Assembly: GCA_021797675.1 (NCBI GenBank)
Contig: JAJZZH010000123.1
Span: 1 to 43,910 of the forward strand
DNA: 43,910 nucleotides
From: Bacillota bacterium
Lineage (GTDB): Bacteria > Bacillota > Sulfobacillia > Sulfobacillales > Sulfobacillaceae
Direction: 5' to 3'
Under the pieces are notes generated by a model, which had not been told where the DNA came from, made no database searches, and saw only the letters and a list, made by a program, of their open reading frames with translations. Below, piece by piece: positions 1 through 7,628 of this stretch (the stretch's first letter is position 1; each line of letters starts with the position of its first letter). The position numbers and the translations under genes were made by a program.

Positions 1-595
1 CCCGCAGGGGGATCTCGCAGACAAAGGATGGCGTGGTGGCACGACCGTGTTTAGACCGGCGGATTTTCGATGGTTGCGTGGATGACGGCAAGCGGAACAC
101 CTCCCACGGTTAAAACACCCCAATACCCCATAGGTGGATTATACAGCACGCTGACGTCTAATGCAAAACGAACCGTCAAAAAACTCTTGGCCCTGACGGG
201 CCAACGGGCTGATATCCCCACGCCTAAAGGCGGGGGCTTTACGTCCGTTTTTGGTAAAAGCCCTGAAGCAACGCCTTGGCTGTCCGTCACATCCCGGGAT
301 TGCGCCGGCCCCCGCCGTTCGCGGACCCGCTTTGGCACCAGGGCATCAACCGCTGCTAAAGGCAATCCAGCTCCCAGGCCAGAGCCTAGCCCGCTTGCCC
401 CATGAATTGGGCCGACCGGCAGCACGTTTTGTCCGATCAGGGTTTCGCTTCGGCCACCCCACGAGCCCTCCCTCGAGTCCCTACGCGGCTATGACCCCCA
501 ACCGCGCCATGAGCGCAGAGCCAGCCGCCGGCGCTCACGACGCACCGCCCCCTCATCCCCGACCTGGGATCTAGCGAGGCGGCCTTCATAGCAGT
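1..595. other. non-coding stretch at left edge
   Basis: No convincing gene is seen on either strand. Open frames of 107-124 codons exist but overlap one another, have no ribosome binding site, and resemble no family I know. On the minus strand a perfect TATAAT (rc of 152-157 region) with a weak TTGCAT 17 bases upstream could be a stray promoter. The only clear structure is the hairpin at 216-236, listed separately. Confidence 0.5.
216..236 (+). repeat. GC-rich hairpin resembling an IS200/IS605-type end
   Basis: CCCC-A-CGCC, loop TAAA, GGCG-GGGG forms an 8-pair stem with one bulged A, followed by CTTT and, 10 bases later, TTTTT. Hairpins of this form often lie at the ends of IS200/IS605 elements, where they also form part of the TnpB guide RNA. 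No tnpA or tnpB gene is beside it, so it could be a solo remnant or simply a terminator for a plus-strand transcript. Confidence 0.3.
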
Positions 596-616
596 CCCCG
601 GCGTTTAGCGCCGGGG
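596..616 (-). terminator. hairpin downstream of gdh
   Basis: A perfect 8-base-pair stem (CCCCGGCG/CGCCGGGG) with a 5-base loop lies 40 bases past the stop codon of the glutamate dehydrogenase gene. No T-run follows on the minus strand, so it may be a weak terminator or a 3' mRNA stabiliser. Confidence 0.45.
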
Positions 617-654
617 CCGACGGGCCATAATCGCCGGGCGGAGATCCGCTCGGG

Positions 655-1908
655 CTACGTCAGCCATCCGCGCACCCGCATGGCTTCCGTGATGCGGGCG
701 ACCGCTACCAAGTAGGCCGCCTTTCTAAGCGTGACGCCAAAGCGTTCGTGCATTTCATGCATCGCAATCATCGCCTTGGCCATATAGGTTTCCAGTCGTT
801 GGTTGACTTCGTCCTCGCTCCAGTAGGTCCGCGTCTGATTTTGTACCCACTCGAAGTAGGACACGGTCACCCCGCCCGCGTTGCCCAAAACGTCCGGCAC
901 CACCATAACTCCCTTATCAAACAGGATCCCGTCCGCTTCTGGCGTCGTCGGACCGTTCGCCCCTTCGCCGACGATTCGCGCCTGAATGCGGTGGGCATTG
1001 TCAGCCGTGATTTGGTTTTCCAGCGCGGCGGGGAAGAGGATGTCCACCGGCAATTCCAACAATTGCTGATTGGTAATGAATTCCGCCTCCGGATACCCCT
1101 TCAAGCTCAGGTGTTCCCGTTTGAAGGCGAGGAGTTTTTGGACATCGATTCCCTCTTCGGCATACAGGCCGCCATCCTTATCCGACACCGCCACCACCCG
1201 AGCCCCGAGTTGAAAGCAGATTTCGGCCGCCACCGAACCCACGTTGCCGAAGCCCTGCACGGCCACCCGACTGCCGGCAAATTCGATGCCGAGGGCATGG
1301 GCCAATTGACGGGTGGCAAAAACCAGGCCGCGTCCTGTCGCCTTGACCCGACCGGCCGAGCCGCCAATGATGAGGGGTTTGCCGGTAATTAAGCCGAATG
1401 TATTTTCGCCTCGAATGCGGCTGTATTCATCCACCATCCAGGCCATGATCTGGGAATTGGTCGAAACGTCCGGAGCGGGAATATCTTTATCCGGACCGAT
1501 GACGAGCGAAATGGCGCGAATATATTCGCGGCTGAGTCGCTCCAATTCCCGATCCGACAGCACATCGACGTCGCAGGCGACTCCGCCCTTGCCGCCCCCG
1601 TAGGGGAGGTTCAGCAAAGCGCATTTCACCGTCATCCACATGGAGAGCGCCTTGACCTCGTCGGCATCGACGTCGGGATGAAATCTTAGGCCGCCTTTGG
1701 TCGGTCCGAGCGCATCGTTGTGTTGTGAGCGGTAGCCTCTAAAGACTGCCAGGCTTCCATCATCGCGCACCACCGGCACCGCGACTTCAAAAAAACGAAG
1801 CGGTTGCTTGAGCAAATCATAGACGGCCATCTCCACCCCAAGCACCTCGACCGCCTCTTTAAAACTTTGCTGCGCCCTCAAATACGGATTCAATGAGGCG
1901 TCCGCCAT
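655..1908 (-). CDS. gdhA: glutamate dehydrogenase (Glu/Leu/Phe/Val dehydrogenase family)
   Basis: NAD(P)-dependent oxidative deamination of glutamate to 2-oxoglutarate and ammonia, or the reverse, in the cytosol. The 417-residue length is usual for the hexameric bacterial enzymes. The N-terminal substrate domain has GPTKGGLRFHP (about 68-78), KCALLNLPYGGGKGG (about 95-109, with the catalytic lysine in GGGKGG) and PAPDVSTN. The Rossmann domain has GFGNVGS. The ATG is preceded by GGGAGG six bases upstream. It is the last gene of the minus-strand block, 47 bases after yajC. Catabolic (RocG/GudB-like) and anabolic roles cannot be told apart from sequence, and the cofactor is not assigned. Confidence 0.95.
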   Translation of the reverse strand: MADASLNPYLRAQQSFKEAVEVLGVEMAVYDLLKQPLRFFEVAVPVVRDDGSLAVFRGYRSQHNDALGPTKGGLRFHPDVDADEVKALSMWMTVKCALLNLPYGGGKGGVACDVDVLSDRELERLSREYIRAISLVIGPDKDIPAPDVSTNSQIMAWMVDEYSRIRGENTFGLITGKPLIIGGSAGRVKATGRGLVFATRQLAHALGIEFAGSRVAVQGFGNVGSVAAEICFQLGARVVAVSDKDGGLYAEEGIDVQKLLAFKREHLSLKGYPEAEFITNQQLLELPVDILFPAALENQITADNAHRIQARIVGEGANGPTTPEADGILFDKGVMVVPDVLGNAGGVTVSYFEWVQNQTRTYWSEDEVNQRLETYMAKAMIAMHEMHERFGVTLRKAAYLVAVARITEAMRVRGWLT

Positions 1909-1955
1909 GCCGTGCCTCCCTCAACGCGTTAAAAGCAAGCTCCGGGACGCGGCCA

Positions 1956-2279
1956 TTACGAAGAGGGTTCTCCGTCGCCCTGATACCGTCCGCCGATCGC
2001 GCTTTTGGTAACCTGAAGCGTTACCCCCTCAGCGACCTCCAACTGAAATGTGCGCGCTTCCACCGCGCGGATAGTGCCGACGATGCCTCCCGCCGTAATC
2101 ACCCGCTCGCCCACGCCCAGCGATGCCTGCATTTGCCGTTTCTGTTTTTGTTGCCGGGACTGCTGGGTAAACATCCACACCATCATGGCCACGATCAAGA
2201 GGATAAAAATCAGGTAAGGTCCTCCAAAGCCAGCCGCCTTGCCGGCTGCGGCCGCATGTGCCCCGCTCGCCAAGTGCAT
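1956..2279 (-). CDS. yajC: YajC, preprotein translocase accessory subunit
   Basis: Small single-span membrane protein that associates with SecDF in the Sec export machinery. The 107-residue product has a short Ala/Gly-rich N-terminus, a transmembrane segment (YLIFILLIVAMMVWMF), a basic Gln-rich stretch after it, and the conserved cytosolic part with the GERVITAGGIVGTI motif typical of YajC. The ATG at 2279 is chosen because AGGGAGGG lies seven bases before it; an in-frame ATG seven codons upstream has no such site. A sigma-A-type promoter lies just upstream. secD, secF and tgt, its usual neighbours, are not in the window. Confidence 0.92.
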   Translation of the reverse strand: MHLASGAHAAAAGKAAGFGGPYLIFILLIVAMMVWMFTQQSRQQKQKRQMQASLGVGERVITAGGIVGTIRAVEARTFQLEVAEGVTLQVTKSAIGGRYQGDGEPSS

Positions 2280-2311
2280 TCCCAATCCCTCCCTTTCCAT
2301 TGCTAGCCTTC

Positions 2312-2340
2312 ATCATAGCTTGGACAAGCAAGGTTGTAAA
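2312..2340 (-). promoter_or_regulatory. sigma-A-type promoter of yajC
   Basis: On the minus strand TTTACA (2335-2340) and TATGAT (2312-2317) are separated by exactly 17 bases, each one mismatch from consensus. It lies 33 bases before the yajC start and could also serve gdhA. Confidence 0.65.
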
Positions 2341-2491
2341 ATGCCCATCTCGGAGACGCGCCGGAGCAGGGCCCGCCGCTGGCTGGACCCGGCATCAACG
2401 CCCGCTTAACCGCAAACCCCAACAGCAAGCCCACCCCTTTCCCGGAGCGCGCAGCGCATCGGGTGAGGCGGGCTTTGGATTAGGCGGAAGA

Positions 2492-3211
2492 TTATGGTCG
2501 CGGCGAAGCCGACGCTGCCATGACGCCCGACTGGCTCAGCAAGGAGGGCAGACTTTGGCTCGCCGACATCATCGTCGGCTGCGCAAAATTGCGGGTATCC
2601 AGAACATACCGTCCGATCGAAATGTTGGACTTCAACAGCGAGTTGGCCGATCCATGGGTCTCCGCCACCACCACCTCGATGTTCCATCCCTTTTGGCGGA
2701 CCATCCCGACTTCCGCATGCACGAGCGCGTGGAACCACGCCCGGGATCCGCTACCGACGGCGCCGCCTACCACCAAATAGGGATTGGCGGTCGAAATCAT
2801 GTGCTGGGCCACCCCCGACCGGGTCACGAACAAGGCGGCTTGGGTCGCGGGCATGCCGATTAGGGATTTCTTGGCCAACAGTCGGCGCCCGACGGCGTTC
2901 AACGGATGCACCGAGACGACCTTGCCGGTTCGGGACACTCCGAAGTTAATGCTAGGAGCGAAATCCAGGCTGAATCCCGAAGCCACCTTGGTCGAAGGCG
3001 CCATCAAACGAGGAAGCACGACGCCCGCCAGGAGCAAACCGGCGGCGGCCAGCGCTGCGTATTCCGCGATTGGCCGGGCGGGCTGGACCCAGATTTCCTG
3101 CCCTACGGCCGCCCGTTCGCGAAGACGGATACGCTCGAATTTTCCGCCCGGCAACAAAACCGTCGCTCGGCGCCCGTGCACGGCTATCACCAGGGCTCGA
3201 TTTTTCATCAT
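2492..3211 (-). CDS. rsgI: RsgI-like anti-sigma-I factor
   Basis: Membrane anti-sigma factor expected to hold SigI inactive. The 239 residues contain an RsgI_N domain (about 1-45: RALVIAVHGRRATVLLPGGKFERI, then VGQEIWV), one transmembrane helix (about 50-70) and an extracytoplasmic region. The juxtamembrane part (about 78-110) matches the conserved RsgI segment that normally reads D-x-N-P-S-I/V. Here it is DFAPSIN, with Ala85 in the place of the Asn. The rest (about 110-239) has no recognised ligand-binding domain; the Ala/Ser-rich tail is probably disordered. The start ATG overlaps the sigI stop, so the two are translationally coupled. Confidence 0.8.
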   Translation of the reverse strand: MMKNRALVIAVHGRRATVLLPGGKFERIRLRERAAVGQEIWVQPARPIAEYAALAAAGLLLAGVVLPRLMAPSTKVASGFSLDFAPSINFGVSRTGKVVSVHPLNAVGRRLLAKKSLIGMPATQAALFVTRSGVAQHMISTANPYLVVGGAVGSGSRAWFHALVHAEVGMVRQKGWNIEVVVAETHGSANSLLKSNISIGRYVLDTRNFAQPTMMSASQSLPSLLSQSGVMAASASPRP

Positions 3212-3963
3212 CGGTCACCCGCTCCTTGCCCGAGCACGTATTCCCGGAGATGAGGAAAATCGTGCATCAACACCAAGGCGACGGCGATAATGTACCGTCG
3301 ATGCCGTTCTATCGTCTTTCTGCGCACTCCCGGTAAGGCCGCCAAGGTTTTTAGCGGCAACTCGTGGCGCTGGGTCACCGACTGTCGCATGGTCCGGTCC
3401 TCGGCCACGGTTCGCGCAATTTGAATCGCCCGTTCGCGTGCGTCCCGATGTTTGGGACATCCTGCTGCCAACTCCTCTAAGGTAATTCCGTAACGTCCTA
3501 ACAGAGCCTGAAATTCCTCAATTTCCTGCCGCCGGTCCTGCTCTTCCTGGGCAAAATTCCACGCCATTTCCGCCACGCGGTCCAAGGCCGGATTTCTGAC
3601 GTCCCCCTCCTCGTCCTCCACTTCGAGTTCGGTCCAGGTCACCTCTTGTCCCCGGGCCCGGTGGTGTCGGAAGTGATCCACCAGCCGACGGCGCACGACG
3701 GTCTCGGCAAAGCCTAAGAATCCGCCTTTTTGCGTCTGAAAACTGTCGATAGCCTCATTAAAGGCCAACAAAGCCACACTGATTTCGTCGTCGATGCCGG
3801 GACGCAGGTAACGGCCGGTCGCACGGCTGGCGGTCTTCAAGATGAAAGGCATAAATTCCCGCAGCAACCGGTCGCGGGCTTCACTGTCACCGTTTTGGGC
3901 CATCATGACCGCCGTATTCGTCGAGTGGAATTGCCGACCCCACCGAAAGGCCAACCGGCTCAC
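3208..3963 (-). CDS. sigI: RNA polymerase sigma factor SigI
   Basis: Alternative sigma factor of the SigI family (heat and cell-envelope response in Bacillus; polysaccharide sensing in cellulolytic clostridia). The region-2-like part (about 20-100) includes NGDSEARDRLLREFMPFILKTA and GGFLGFAETVVRRRLVDHFRHH; the C-terminal DNA-binding part includes LPLKTLAALPGVRRKTIERHRRYIIA. About 251 residues is the usual length. The start is uncertain: the GTG at 3963 sits directly on AAGGTGG, so the in-frame TTG at 3954, nine bases past that site, may be better. It is followed by rsgI with overlapping codons, the canonical arrangement. Confidence 0.88.
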   Translation of the reverse strand: MSRLAFRWGRQFHSTNTAVMMAQNGDSEARDRLLREFMPFILKTASRATGRYLRPGIDDEISVALLAFNEAIDSFQTQKGGFLGFAETVVRRRLVDHFRHHRARGQEVTWTELEVEDEEGDVRNPALDRVAEMAWNFAQEEQDRRQEIEEFQALLGRYGITLEELAAGCPKHRDARERAIQIARTVAEDRTMRQSVTQRHELPLKTLAALPGVRRKTIERHRRYIIAVALVLMHDFPHLREYVLGQGAGDR

Positions 3964-3980
3964 CCACCTTAATAAATATT

Positions 3981-4008
3981 TTCGTATGGTAACGGCCCTA
4001 TCCGGGGG
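3981..4008 (-). promoter_or_regulatory. possible SigI-dependent autoregulatory promoter
   Basis: On the minus strand CCCCC (4004-4008) and CGAA (3981-3984) are 19 bases apart just before sigI. The Bacillus subtilis SigI promoter is described as CCCCC-type at -35 and CGAA at -10. The short elements could arise by chance, and the C-run also belongs to a small hairpin GGCCC/GGGCC. Confidence 0.35.
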
Positions 4009-4013
4009 CCAAC

Positions 4014-5015
4014 TTAACTTTCCTTCGGCGCTGCCAAATCCAGATGCAGATATCCTCGAGGCGTTAAAACGCGCCCCCGAGGTGTCCTTTGAAGAAACCC
4101 CTGTTGCAGCAGATAAGGTTCGTACACGTCTTCCAGCGTGCCCGGCTCCTCGCCCATCGCCGCCGCCAGCGTCTCCAGGCCCACCGGGCCGCCCCCGTAA
4201 TCCGCAGCCATATGATGCAACAATCTGCGGTCCACCGCATCCAGACCCAGGCGATCGACGTCGAGCAGATATAACCCTTCCTGAACGATGTCCAAAGTCA
4301 GCACACCGTCTCCGCGTACCTCCGCGTAATCCCTGAGCCGACGTAACAGGCGATTCGCGATCCGCGGCGTGCCCCGGCTGCGCCGGGCGACCTCGGCCGC
4401 GGCTTCCGTTTCAATGTCAATGCCGAACACCCGCGCCGTGCGTTCCACAATTTGCGCCAGTTCCTCCCCGGCATAAAAATCAAGATGCATCACCACGCCA
4501 AACCGATCGCGTAACGGGGCGGCGATCATGCCAGCGCGGGTGGTCGCCCCAATCAAGGTAAACCGAGGCAGGTCCAAGCGCAACGCCTTGGCTCCCGGCC
4601 CTTTGCCTAGCACAAGATCCAGCGCGAAATCCTCCATCGCCGGGTAAAGCACTTCTTCCACCGGACGACTCAGCCGATGAATCTCGTCCACAAAGAGGAT
4701 TTCCCGCTCTTCGAGGTTGGTCAAAATCGAGGCCAAGTCACCCGGCCGCTCCACGGCTGGGCCGGAGGTGAAGCGAAGGTTGACGCCCATCTCGTTGGCA
4801 ATGATCTGGGCCAGGGTGGTCTTGCCTAAGCCCGGGGGACCGTACAACAAGACGTGATCCAACGCGTCGCGGCGGTTCAGGGCAGCTTCGAGGAAGACAG
4901 CCAGTCGCTCCTTCACCCGCACCTGGCCGATATAGTCCTGGAGACGCTGAGGACGCAATGATCCTTCCGCCTCTCGGCCATGGCGTTGTCCGGCGACGAT
5001 TCGCTCCTCAGCCAC
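4014..5015 (-). CDS. ruvB: Holliday junction branch migration ATPase RuvB
   Basis: Hexameric AAA+ motor that drives branch migration of Holliday junctions with RuvA. The 333-residue protein has Walker [10 protein letters not shown], Walker B FVDEIHRL, sensor 1 IGATTRAG, the arginine-finger segment LRDRFG, sensor 2 [12 protein letters not shown] and a C-terminal winged-helix domain. Translation probably starts at GTG (5015), five bases after GGGGGAGG; this overlaps the end of ruvA by eight bases. It is third in a ruvC-ruvA-ruvB operon and is followed 50 bases later by sigI. Confidence 0.97.
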   Translation of the reverse strand: MAEERIVAGQRHGREAEGSLRPQRLQDYIGQVRVKERLAVFLEAALNRRDALDHVLLYGPPGLGKTTLAQIIANEMGVNLRFTSGPAVERPGDLASILTNLEEREILFVDEIHRLSRPVEEVLYPAMEDFALDLVLGKGPGAKALRLDLPRFTLIGATTRAGMIAAPLRDRFGVVMHLDFYAGEELAQIVERTARVFGIDIETEAAAEVARRSRGTPRIANRLLRRLRDYAEVRGDGVLTLDIVQEGLYLLDVDRLGLDAVDRRLLHHMAADYGGGPVGLETLAAAMGEEPGTLEDVYEPYLLQQGFLQRTPRGRVLTPRGYLHLDLAAPKES

Positions 5016-5613
5016 GATTTCCTCCCCCTTGGCGCCGGTCCAGCCGCTTTAAGGCCTCGCGCAGCCGCACTTCATCGGGCAGCGCTTGCTCGACCGTATT
5101 TACGGCCGCCCATGCCTCATCGGCCGAGTACCCGAGCGCCATCAATCCCTCCACCACCACATCCTGGGCCTCCCCTTCGCCGGCGGGCGCGACCTGGGGC
5201 ATCGGCGCGTTGACCTTCCACCGCGAAGCGAGTTCCAGCTGCAGGCGCTGAGCCAACTTCGCCCCCACGCCCGGCGCCTGCTTCAAGGTTTGCCATTGAC
5301 CCTTATGGACCAGGCCTTCGAGTTCGTCCGCGTCCCATTGACCCAAAATCGCCAAGGCAACTTTCACGCCTACGCCGTTGACCGCCATCAGGTCCAAAAA
5401 GCGGCGACGCTCCCGAACGCTGGCGAATCCGACCAATCGCCATTCGTCTTCGCGAATCAGCAAATGGGTATAAAGGTGCACGCGCTCCCCCACCCGTCCC
5501 AATCCAGCCATGGTCCGCGACGAGACCCACACCGCGAACCCGATGCCATGCACATCCACGACGCATTCCGCATCCGATTTGTATACGACGGTTCCCCGAA
5601 GTTCGGCGATCAT
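5008..5613 (-). CDS. ruvA: Holliday junction DNA-binding protein RuvA
   Basis: Tetrameric junction-binding subunit that loads RuvB. It is 201 residues from the ATG at 5613, which has GGGAGG six bases upstream and overlaps the ruvC stop as ATGA. An upstream in-frame start would add 11 residues inside ruvC and has no support. The N-terminal OB fold begins MIAELRGTV; the helix-hairpin-helix repeats are visible as [16 protein letters not shown] and [16 protein letters not shown]; a flexible linker leads to the RuvB-binding C-terminal domain ([13 protein letters not shown]). Confidence 0.96.
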   Translation of the reverse strand: MIAELRGTVVYKSDAECVVDVHGIGFAVWVSSRTMAGLGRVGERVHLYTHLLIREDEWRLVGFASVRERRRFLDLMAVNGVGVKVALAILGQWDADELEGLVHKGQWQTLKQAPGVGAKLAQRLQLELASRWKVNAPMPQVAPAGEGEAQDVVVEGLMALGYSADEAWAAVNTVEQALPDEVRLREALKRLDRRQGGGNRG

Positions 5614-6107
5614 GACGATCCTCCCACGACCGCTTGCCAACGCCAATACTCAAATCCTGTCAACGCGATGGCCAAGGCATCGGCGACGTCGTCCGGCCTC
5701 GGGGGTTCCTTGAGCTGGAGCAAACGCACCACCATCCGCTCGACCTGGGCTTTACCCGCCCCCCCATAGCCGGCCACCGCCAGCTTGACCTGGGCGGGTT
5801 TGAGTTCGGTCAGACCGATCGCAGCCTCGGCGACCGCCAACAGGCACACCCCGCGAGCCTGTCCCACGCTGAGGGCGGTCCTCACGTTATGCCCGAAAAA
5901 CAATTCCTCCACCGCGACCCCGTCGGGACGGTATTCAGCAATAACCGCCGTCAGCTCATGATAGAGGGTTTTCAGGCGTTCGGCCATCGCCATCGTAGAC
6001 GGAGTGCGGATCGCTCCGTAGGCCACGGCGGTGCCGGATCGTCCGTCGTGTTCCACCACGCCCCAGCCCAACGTCGCGGTTCCCGGGTCAATGCCCAACA
6101 CTCTCAT
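5610..6107 (-). CDS. ruvC: Holliday junction resolvase RuvC
   Basis: Dimeric endonuclease that cuts Holliday junctions. From ATG 6107 the product is 165 residues, the normal length, and begins MRVLGIDPGTATLGWGVV with the first catalytic Asp. VEELFFG supplies the catalytic Glu, and RPDDVADALAIAL the C-terminal Asp pair. An upstream in-frame ATG (6209) would add 34 Arg/Pro-rich residues unlike the family and is rejected. No strong ribosome binding site lies just before 6107; GAGGGG is about 18 bases away. The gene starts the ruvCAB operon. Confidence 0.95.
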   Translation of the reverse strand: MRVLGIDPGTATLGWGVVEHDGRSGTAVAYGAIRTPSTMAMAERLKTLYHELTAVIAEYRPDGVAVEELFFGHNVRTALSVGQARGVCLLAVAEAAIGLTELKPAQVKLAVAGYGGAGKAQVERMVVRLLQLKEPPRPDDVADALAIALTGFEYWRWQAVVGGSS

Positions 6108-6692
6108 CCGATTGCGGCGCGGCGGACCCCTCGGCGGTTTAGGCCGGGAAGACCCTGCGCCTGCCTCCTTTCTGAACGGTGGGTCCCGCTCCGTCCTCCT
6201 GCCATGCATAGGTCAGCCCTCGGGGGCGGCCTGGTCGCCGTGAGCCCAAGCCGTTGGTGATGGCCGCCGGCACCGTGATGCTGCCGGACGCGCCCATCGT
6301 AGCAGGCCTCTGCCGACATCAGCCATTCCCCGGTACGGGTCACGCGGCGCCGTGGCCGGCATCAAGCGCCGTCCTGCGACCCGAACGCATATCTGCATCA
6401 CCGTCGGCCTCCCTTTGGAGTATTCGCCCCCGGCGATGGGCCGTCGCAACGGCGAGGAATTCCTCGGCAACGTTCCCCACCCGCGCTCCGCCACCACGCG
6501 ATGGCGCACCGATCTTCAACCTTTGCCGAAACGCCTGGCTGCACCCCTTGACGGAACCTAGGCTAGCTTTCCCGCCCAGTCGACACGGCACCCCGCACCC
6601 GACGCGGATTTTAGCCACTTGCCACCACCTGGCCGACATTCCCCAACGGCTAGCCGGCGGCCCATCGCCGACCTGCCTGTCTTCAGCCCTTC
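6108..6692. other. long gap between a promoter and ruvC
   Basis: About 590 bases lie between the promoter at 6700-6727 and ruvC. Several minus-strand frames are open, among them one beginning at ATG 6399 after AAGGGAGG (MQICVRVAGRR..., about 62 codons to 6213), but none matches a known family. In Bacillus bofC lies in this position; I see no BofC motifs. It may be a long leader, a decayed gene or a small unrecognised gene. Confidence 0.4.
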
Positions 6693-6699
6693 TATTTAC

Positions 6700-6727
6700 A
6701 CCATAGCACCACGCGACGGCCTGTCAA
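6700..6727 (-). promoter_or_regulatory. sigma-A-type promoter upstream of ruvCAB
   Basis: On the minus strand a perfect TTGACA (6722-6727) is followed, after 16 bases, by TATGGT (6700-6705). It lies just past the yebC stop and would drive ruvC-ruvA-ruvB through a roughly 590-base leader. Confidence 0.55.
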
Positions 6728-6768
6728 CCGTGGGCCGCGGCTGGAGCAGCGAATGGGCTGCTCGGGGG

Positions 6769-7506
6769 TCAGGCTTGTCCCTCGTCGGGGAATTCCGCGT
6801 TACAAAAAACTCGTTCGACATCATCGTGGTCTTCCAGCAACTCCAACAGCACGGACAGCTGTTCGGCATCCCCCGCGGATACCGAGACCACCGTGGTCGG
6901 CTCCTGAATCCATTCCGCTTCCTCGATCGCGATCCCCTGCTCTTCGAGTCGACCGCGCACAACATCGAGCTGGTCCGCCGCAGTCATCACGACGACCTCG
7001 TCCTCCTCGGCCCGGAGGTCCTCCGCGCCCGCCACAATCGCCAAATTCAGCCATGTTTCTTCATCCCGATCGCCGCGCGCAGCCATGATCCGCCCTTTAG
7101 GCTCAAACATCCAGGCTACGCAGCCACTTTCCCCCAATGATCCACCATGGCGGCTGAAAATATGGCGAATTTCCCCGGCGGTCCGATTGCGGTTGTCGGT
7201 AATAATTTGCAAATATACGGCGGTCCCCCCCGGCCCATAGCCTTCATACACGACCTCTTCGTACTGTACGCCGTCTTCTTGACCGGTCGCCCGCCGGATC
7301 GCACGCTCGATGTTGGCTTGCGGAAGATTTTCTGCCTTGGCCCGCGCAATTGCCAGGCGGAGACGAAAGTTCACCTCCGGATTCGGCCCGCCCCGTTTGG
7401 CTGCAGCCATAATCTCCTTGGTCAAACGGGAAAACACCGTCCCTTTCACGGCGTCAACCTTAGCTTTGCGGCGTTTGATGTTGGCCCATTTGGAATGCCC
7501 CGACAT
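6769..7506 (-). CDS. yebC: YebC/PmpR family protein
   Basis: Cytosolic protein of the YebC family. Members have been described as DNA-binding regulators and, more recently, as translation factors that relieve ribosome stalling; which applies here is unknown. The 245-residue length is usual. The N-terminus MSGHSKWANIKRRKAKVDAVKG is the family hallmark, followed by FSRLTKEIMAAAKRGGPNPE, a central GYGPGGTAVYL segment and the acidic C-terminal domain. The ATG follows GAGGGAGGG. Proximity to ruvCAB is common in bacteria. Confidence 0.95.
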   Translation of the reverse strand: MSGHSKWANIKRRKAKVDAVKGTVFSRLTKEIMAAAKRGGPNPEVNFRLRLAIARAKAENLPQANIERAIRRATGQEDGVQYEEVVYEGYGPGGTAVYLQIITDNRNRTAGEIRHIFSRHGGSLGESGCVAWMFEPKGRIMAARGDRDEETWLNLAIVAGAEDLRAEEDEVVVMTAADQLDVVRGRLEEQGIAIEEAEWIQEPTTVVSVSAGDAEQLSVLLELLEDHDDVERVFCNAEFPDEGQA

Positions 7507-7537
7507 GTCGTCCCTCCCTCTTCGCTAAGGCTTCTCG

Positions 7538-7565
7538 GGTATCGAAACCGGCAGCGACTCGTCAA
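7538..7565 (-). promoter_or_regulatory. weak promoter candidate for yebC
   Basis: On the minus strand TTGACG (7560-7565) precedes GATACC (7538-7543) with 16 bases between. The -10 is poor, so read-through from nadE remains possible. Confidence 0.3.
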
Positions 7566-7628
7566 GGGCTCCGTCGGTTGTACCGCCCAAATCCGCTGAT
7601 TCCCCGAGGGCGATGCGTTCCCGAGGGG

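Noticed and set aside
748-1392. 214-codon plus-strand open frame
   Set aside because: Antisense to the glutamate dehydrogenase gene; a shadow frame.
7600-7628. Terminator from CCGAGGG repeats after nadE
   Set aside because: The two CCGAGGG copies are direct repeats, not inverted, so no stem forms.
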